DNA of 64,000 nucleotides. Source: Simmondsia chinensis (Eukaryota; Streptophyta; Magnoliopsida; Caryophyllales; Simmondsiaceae). Position 1 is the stretch's first letter, and each line of letters opens with the position of its first letter. Below the pieces are notes generated by a model. It was not told the DNA's origin and did no database searches. It saw nothing but the letters and a program-made list of their open reading frames with translations. The stretch covers positions 2,854,501 to 2,918,500 of the forward strand of contig JAGTTD010000001.1 of NCBI GenBank assembly GCA_018398585.1, in the 5' to 3' direction. Below are positions 59,343 through 64,000 of this stretch, piece after piece. The translations under genes were made by a program, and so were the position numbers.

Positions 59343-59619
59343 CTATTCTTTAACATGCTCCAACCTTTCGTCTTCCCAAAATTGGAAATTTTTGATGTGA
59401 ACAATAATACCAATTTTTTTGTCCTGAGATTCAATTTTTTGTAACATCATATCCATACGAACCTGTTTTAGTTCATATGTTGATTGCTCAATATGTTGGC
59501 TACAGAGAAGTACCTTCAATTTTTCAAGAAACATATCAATTCGGGATAATTGCTGATCATAAAACCAATATTCAGCGACTGCGGCAGCATTTTGCAACTC
59601 GGAACCCATTAATTTGTGC
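59343..59619 (-). pseudogene. Coiled-coil leader ORF, copy A (diverged)
   Basis: MGSELQNAAAVAEYWFYDQQ, QSTYELKQVRMDMMLQKIES: a helical region at the same place, just inside the LTR, as the longer 61393 ORF. Downstream it reaches the shared QSQPKHEFLSL block near 59210. Weak similarity only; degraded. Confidence 0.5.
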
Positions 59620-59637
59620 CTTCGGGGATCGGTTTGT

Positions 59638-60119
59638 AGGCCATAAAATAATATTTCTTGAATTTGATTGAGTGAAAGAGAGGGAGAGAGAGCAAAGAGA
59701 TTGTGGGAGAAGTAGAAATTGAAGAAGTAAGGGAGAAAGAGAGAGATTGAGGGGGAGAGAGAGAGATTGAAGTTGTATTTTCTTATTATCATCAAAATTG
59801 TTTAGTACAATGTACTTTCCCTCTTTATATAGACAATAGGGGATAAGGAAAGAAGGGGAAATACAGCAAATATTGATCCAAATCTATTAAAATATGAACT
59901 AAACTACTGCAGCAACCAAAACAACAAGCTTCCAACTGCTAAAAAACTAATTTTCCCTCCAAAATACCTAATTAAAAATTAGTTAGGTAATTTAATTACC
60001 AAAACCTTTTTTAGGCAAATTGGAAAGAGTAAAATGTTAATTCTAATAATTCTAGCTCAATTCAACAACTTAGAACTAGAAATTAAGAGAATTATGAATA
60101 TAAACCTAAGTACATGACA
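59638..60119 (-). repeat. Diverged middle LTR lacking its end and primer site
   Basis: AGGCCATAAAATAATATTTCTTGAATTTGATTG parallels the LTR from its position 22 on. The GA-rich tract, the TCTTATTATCATCAAAATTG box and the AAAAATTAGTTAGGTAATTTAA end follow. Just left, CCTTCGGGGATCGGTTTGT equals the internal end of copy B but jumps straight into AGGCC: the primer site and first about 22 LTR bases are deleted. Confidence 0.75.
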
Positions 60120-60334
60120 TTACCCCCCCCCCCCCCCCCCCCCCCAAAAAAAAAGCTAATCCTTGTCCTCAAGGATTTTCTTCACATCTTCAATCTTCGG
60201 GGCATCACGATCATGAATACCAAACCGCAACACTGTACAAATTTGGTTGATGGATCTTTTTTTTTTTTTTTTTTTCCCTTCCTCTTCTTGAAATTCCTTC
60301 TAGCCTTAGAAGTCTTCCTCATATTCTTGACAAC

Positions 60335-60740
60335 TCAATCTGCGCTCATGAACTCGAGAGGAGTTTCGCCAAGACCCTTAGCATCCCAGCCCCGCTTCAC
60401 ATTATCCCAGTGACTCTCATAATGGCCCACTATCACATACACGCATCCATCTCCTAATGCTATTTGAGCATCAACACCTTTCTTATGCAATAGTGTAACG
60501 ACATTCTCAAGAGTTTCCACAAAACCGACACTAGGACCATCCAATACATGACAACCATCAATAAGATCATTCCAAATATCACACTTCTTTCAGACATTTT
60601 GTCGAACATCTTGTGTGCAATATCTTGATCACCTATTTTAACCAATTTAGTATGGTCCAAATTACAAGATACCAAAGAAGAAGGGTAAGTTGATGACACA
60701 CAGATCTCTTCTTTGGGATCACCCATATGAGTTTCTTCAT
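60335..60740 (-). pseudogene. Captured PPR-like and unidentified coding fragment
   Basis: LVKIGDQDIAHKMFDKMSER has the look of a pentatricopeptide repeat. After a one-base frame change it goes on DGPSVGFVETLENVVTLLHK, VDAQIALGDGCVYVIVGHYE and GWDAKGLGETPLEFMSA, which I do not recognise. It occupies the slot that holds the SKI2-like piece in the other internal segment. Confidence 0.5.
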
Positions 60741-61393
60741 CATTTTTTTTTGTAGCTTTTCTCAATCTCTTGCACCCAACGAGGAACAAGAACAGATATC
60801 GAACTAAATTCTGCATCAAACACACTATTTTCTGCAGATTTTAGTTGACTTGCTGCAGAATCAGATTTGCTTGCTGCAGAATTCGAGTTATTGGCTGCAG
60901 AACCTAGTCTGGACAATGCATCTTTTTCCCAACTTAGGTCAAATGCAAGGAACTCATGTTTTGGTTGTGATTGAGAAGTTCTTGGTTGATTTTGTTGATC
61001 TCGGTTTATGGGTTGGGGCTGATTTTCTTGCATTATTTTGCTGTTGCTGATTTGATTTAGAGAAGAGGAGGGATTCATTAGATTTTTACCATTGTTGAGA
61101 ACATGATTACTTGAATGTTGAAGGATTGGGGGTTGTACAAGGATTTGAGAGACTTCGATACTATATTCCGTTGCAGCGGTCGTAGCTTTTCCAAAGATCT
61201 TTTGCAAGAGGATTGCCTTTAGTTCATCATTCTTGGCCATTCTTTCATCAAAGGACATCCACCTTTCTTCTTGCCGCCGATATGCCTCTTCTCGTCGCTT
61301 TGATGCTTCCTGGAGTTCTTGAATTCCATTATTTAGCTTTACATACTGTTCTTGCAGCAGTAAGTATGCTTTTTCTTGCCTTAGTAGAGCCAT
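60740..61393 (-). CDS. 217-codon coiled-coil leader ORF of the compound element
   Basis: Starts MALLRQEKAYLLLQEQYVKL about 27 bp inside the primer site. Residues 1-60 are Glu/Arg/Lys-rich and likely coiled coil (RREEAYRRQEERWMSFDERM); 60-150 Asn/Gln/Pro-rich; about 150-185 contain HEFLAFDLSWEKDA and a short repeat (SAANNSNSAASKSDSAASQL). It ends in a basic tail. No zinc knuckle or protease. The position suggests a Gag-like or packaging role, which is inference. The frame is fully open. Confidence 0.5.
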   Translation of the reverse strand: MALLRQEKAYLLLQEQYVKLNNGIQELQEASKRREEAYRRQEERWMSFDERMAKNDELKAILLQKIFGKATTAATEYSIEVSQILVQPPILQHSSNHVLNNGKNLMNPSSSLNQISNSKIMQENQPQPINRDQQNQPRTSQSQPKHEFLAFDLSWEKDALSRLGSAANNSNSAASKSDSAASQLKSAENSVFDAEFSSISVLVPRWVQEIEKSYKKK

Positions 61394-61420
61394 AACCCTG
61401 CCTTCGTGAAACGGTTTGTG

Positions 61421-61432
61421 GCTCTGATACCA
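61421..61432 (-). other. Primer-binding site (initiator tRNA-Met type)
   Basis: Minus strand TGGTATCAGAGC, three bases after the LTR. Confidence 0.85.
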
Positions 61433-61435
61433 ATC

Positions 61436-61866
61436 TGTTATGACCTAAAGTAGTTCTAGGCCATAAACTAATATTTTTTGAATTGAATTTAGAGAAAAAG
61501 GGAGAAGAAGAAAGAGAATTAGGGGAGAACTAGAAATTGAAGGAGAAAGTAAGGGAGAAAGAGAGAGTTAGAGAGGGAAAGAGAGAAATTGGAATTGTAA
61601 TTTCTTATTATCATCAAAATTTATCCAATACAATGATACTTTCCCTCTTATATAGGCATAAGGGATAAGAGGAAAGGGAAAAAACAACAAAAAATAAGCA
61701 CAAAATCTGGTTTAAACCTGCAGCATCCCAAGAACGCAACAAAACAACGACTACCAACAGCCATGAACTAATTTTCCCGCCAAAAACAGTATTTAAAAGT
61801 TAGTTAGGTATTTAACTTCTAAATCCATTGTATTGGGAATTTAACCTAAATTCTAGGTACACAACA
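61436..61866 (-). repeat. LTR of the compound element (5' in element orientation)
   Basis: TGTTATGACCTAAAGTAG... to ...GGTACACAACA, 431 bp, pair of 58089-58521. Confidence 0.85.
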
Positions 61867-62145
61867 AATTGCTAGAAAGAAACAAAGAGGATAAGACGAA
61901 GAAAATCGTTAAGGCTAAGGACTCAAGCGAGGCGGTTACACTGTGCCGGAGGCGCAACCTCTATGAATTGTGAATATATGAGTTCCTTTTTTGGAAACTA
62001 TTAACATTAAATTATTAGCTAAATTGAGTATTTATTATATAGCTACTCTGATATTTAAACAGATACAACAAAATACACTAAATTTTAGATATTGTATAAC
62101 TTAGGTACCTAATGAGTTTCATTAATTTTTGTAAGGATCTAACAA

Positions 62146-62376
62146 CCAAAGAGGGCACCAACACTCCGTTTCCAGATCCCATTAGAATTCCGAAGTTAAG
62201 CTTACTTGGGTAAGAGTAGTACCAGGATGGGTGACCTCCTGGGTAGTCCTCACCCTCAGGTCGCGGGCGCTGGGAAACAGCCTCTCTTCAGGTTGACACC
62301 TGAAGGGGTAAGGCTGCGTACATCCAGCCCCCAGACCGTGCATAGACGGAAGCCCTTGAGCCATTGGGTATGTTCC
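62146..62376 (+). mobile_element. 5S rRNA-headed SINE, full length
   Basis: TTTTGTAAGGATCTAACAA (19 bp) is exact at 62127-62145 and 62377-62395. CCAAAGAGGGCACCAACAC opens, then the 5S part (AATTCCGAAGTTAAGC, AGTAGTACCAGGATGGGTGA, CCTCCTGGG), and the end is ATTGGGTATGTTCC. Young-looking copy. Confidence 0.95.
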
Positions 62377-62449
62377 TTTTGTAAGGATCTAACAAATTGA
62401 TATAAAAATCTAATAAATACATTAGAGTAACATATATAGAAGGTGAGAG

Positions 62450-62650
62450 CAGCGCCGGTCATCTACGGGGTCTGAAGCGAAAATTTTTAATGGGGCCCTT
62501 GATATACAACAAATTACAAAAATTTGATCAAAAAATTTATTAATATTAATAATTGATACTTTAAAAATTATAAACTCAAAAATTTGGGGCCTCTAAAATC
62601 TAGGGGACCCAAGCGGTTGCTTGGGCTTCTTGGGGTTATGTTCGGTCCTG
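62450..62650. mobile_element. 201-bp hAT MITE
   Basis: GGTGAGAG is exact at 62442-62449 and 62651-62658. Termini CAGCGCCGGTC and GTTCGGTCCTG pair as imperfect inverted repeats with the CAG/CTG end of hATs. Internal GGGGCC and CCTAGGGG-like text. Confidence 0.8.
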
Positions 62651-62754
62651 GGTGAGAGGGAGGGATATATATAGAGTACAATTCTAATGAGAGTGTGAGA
62701 GGGTGAGATATAATGGAAGGCCAATATTTGTTGGATATTAAAAAAAAAGGTTAA

Positions 62755-63290
62755 TTATTACTTAGGTACAACGAAGTTTGAGCACTTTTAATTTAAATAC
62801 CATGACATTTTAATATATATAACGATGTACCTTGAGTTTTAGATATTTTATTACTTAGGTACCCTGAAGTTTTAAAATTTTATCAATCAAGTACCCTTTT
62901 GTCAAAAATTCAATATATTTTTATTAGAAAATGCTAAAATTGAACATGATTTCAACAATATATAAGTATCTTCATTAAATATGATGATTTTTTGCCGAAA
63001 AATGCAAAAATGACACGTAGTTTTGGTAATTTTTAGGTGGTCAATCTATATTAACATTTGGTGAATATTTTATCACAATTTATTGAATTTTGGATGAAAC
63101 ATTGCCACTACCTTATATATATTATCATATTCATGTATTGTATAAACATTTTTTGTATACAATTGATCAAGTTCTTACAAAAATTTATCAAATTCCTTTA
63201 TAGGATACGGAAGTGATAAAATATTCAAACTTTAGGATAACCCAATATATATATTAAAATGTCTTGAATGATAAATACTCAAATCTCAAG
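62755..63290. mobile_element. AT-rich MITE, second copy of the 16715 family
   Basis: TTACTTAGGTAC, CATGACATTTTAATATATA, TTATTACTTAGGTACCCTGAAG at left; GTGATAAAATATTCAAACTTTAGGATAACCC and TATATATATTAAAATGTCTTG at right. Long inverted similarity; no transposase. Confidence 0.55.
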
Positions 63291-63292
63291 AT

Positions 63293-63383
63293 AACAACAA
63301 TAAACCCAGTGCCTGTAAGGGTTTCCGCAAAAGTAGGGTCTGGGGGGTAGATGTACGCAGCCTTCCCCCTTGAGGGGGCTACC
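63293..63383 (-). mobile_element. SINE cut by an LTR element
   Basis: AACAACAATAAACCCAGTGCC, GATGTACGCAGCCTTCCCCC, GGGGGCTACC, then breaks off where other copies continue CTGAAGAGAGGC. Confidence 0.8.
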
Positions 63384-63706
63384 TGTCATGAGCCTACCTA
63401 GGATTTACAACTTGTACTTAGTAAGATTGATACTTGTATTAGTAATTGAGGTTGTTATAGGTTTGTTAATAGGTTGTCAATGAGTTGGTTAGTACTTGTA
63501 CTTAGTATATAAGCATGTCAATTAGATTGTATGGAGGATTCAAATGTTAATTTAAGTGTTATACTTTCTCCCTCAATTCTATTCTCTCTACTTCTCCCTC
63601 TAATTCTCTTCTCTTCCTCATCTCTTTCTAATTCTTTCTCTACCCCAAACTCTAATTCTTCCTAAATCTCTAAGTCATGATCCAAGGCCATCCCGGGATC
63701 ATGACA
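63384..63706 (+). repeat. 5' LTR of a retrotransposon running off the window
   Basis: 323 bp, TGTCATGAGCC... to ...GGGATCATGACA, with inverted ends. A TATATAAGC box at about 63509, then CT-rich text. CTACC before it is the presumptive target duplication. Confidence 0.85.
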
Positions 63707-63708
63707 AT

Positions 63709-63720
63709 TGGTATCAGAGC
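63709..63720 (+). other. Primer-binding site (initiator tRNA-Met type)
   Basis: TGGTATCAGAGC two bases after the LTR. Confidence 0.88.
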
Positions 63721-63901
63721 TCGATCTTGAGCTTATAAAATTTCACATTTCAATCAAGCAACAGATCAAGAATTGCTGCATAAACTAGATTTGTACTAGT
63801 TTTGTTGCACTAGTTTTGCTGCATCGAAGCCTTCATCTGAAAGTACTGGGATTGATTGATCAAGCTAAACTTTGTTGATTGCAGCAGAACACTTGCTCAA
63901 A

Positions 63902-64000
63902 ATGGATGCACAAACTCTCCAAATCCCCAATGATGTTACTCTAGTGGTAAAGATTTTGAATGTTCTTTTTCCCATCAACAAAGACATCCTCTGCCAAGTC
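63902..64000 (+). CDS. Start of a gag-like frame, cut by the window edge
   Basis: An ATG at 63902 about 180 bp after the primer site opens MDAQTLQIPNDVTLVVKILN and stays open for 33 codons to the edge. Position suits gag of a Copia element; too short for domain evidence. Confidence 0.35.
   Translation, partial: MDAQTLQIPNDVTLVVKILNVLFPINKDILCQV

Larger units (their letters stand above)
58089..61866 (-). mobile_element. Compound non-autonomous LTR element with captured gene pieces
   Basis: Outer LTRs at 58089-58521 and 61436-61866 (about 95% alike by hand comparison), a third, more diverged LTR-like block in the middle (59638-60119), and two related internal segments (58522-59637 and 60120-61435). 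Flanks ATTTG (58084-58088) and AATTG (61867-61871) match 4 of 5. No reverse transcriptase, integrase or RNase H text is seen. Each internal part has a coiled-coil leader, a shared QPKHEFL block, a different insert, then a shared Lys-rich/poly-G end. It probably depends on another element's proteins. Confidence 0.8.

Noticed and set aside
59343..59795. 150-codon frame starting in the middle LTR as one gene
   Set aside because: Its first 60 codons are LTR sequence; only the later part corresponds to the leader ORF.
7019..62376. 5S rRNA genes or Cassandra TRIM elements
   Set aside because: The 5S-like parts are incomplete at the 5' end, always fused to a SINE tail, and flanked by 11-19 bp duplications; Cassandra would show paired LTRs with TG/CA ends and 5-bp duplications.

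Overview
The window is nuclear DNA of a flowering plant, most likely a eudicot. The evidence is the AT-rich composition, plant LINE, Copia, SINE, Mutator-like and hAT-like repeats, plant-type 5S rRNA sequence inside SINEs, and one intron-containing HD-Zip class I homeobox gene. The species cannot be named from the sequence. Nothing bacterial, organellar or CRISPR-like was seen.

Layout. 1-5 kb: SINE and LINE tails, a 4-unit tandem repeat (1427-1846) and a LINE RNase H remnant. 5-16 kb: LTR-like promoter fragments, a 5S-headed SINE (7019-7270), a 5'-truncated LINE with a long ORF (8085-10093), poly-G and TAA tracts, and LINE-tail insertions. 16-21 kb: AT-rich inverted-repeat DNA elements, one nested in another with an exact 9-bp target duplication, then a decayed Copia pol. 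21-29 kb: a LINE (21128-28690) split by a 5,051-bp Copia element (21826-26876) with 480-bp LTRs, a GGATC duplication, tRNA-Met-type primer site and a gag-pol broken by stops and frameshifts. 29-46 kb: more LINE ends, an RNase H remnant and a dense field of SINEs, many with clear 10-20 bp duplications. 46-51 kb: a G-box/CCAAT-rich patch, an 833-bp Mutator-like MITE carrying an array of CG-rich palindromes, and more SINEs. 51652-53044: the only convincing host gene, a two-exon ATHB-7/ATHB-12-like HD-Zip I factor of 240 aa. 54-58 kb: LTR-like inverted repeats and a hAT MITE. 58089-61866: a compound LTR element without recognisable pol, carrying a coiled-coil leader ORF and apparent captured pieces of host genes (an SKI2-like helicase; a PPR-like segment). 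62-64 kb: another 5S-headed SINE, an 8-bp-duplication hAT MITE, and the 5' end of an LTR retrotransposon inserted in a SINE and running off the window.

The most notable items are the SINE family whose 5' head is a nearly complete 5S rRNA gene promoter joined to the tail used by other SINEs here, the modular gene-capturing LTR element, and the palindrome-array MITE. The host gene lies in a repeat-filled neighbourhood; a cluster of CACGTG motifs 5-6 kb upstream may be part of its regulatory DNA pushed away by insertions, which is inference only.
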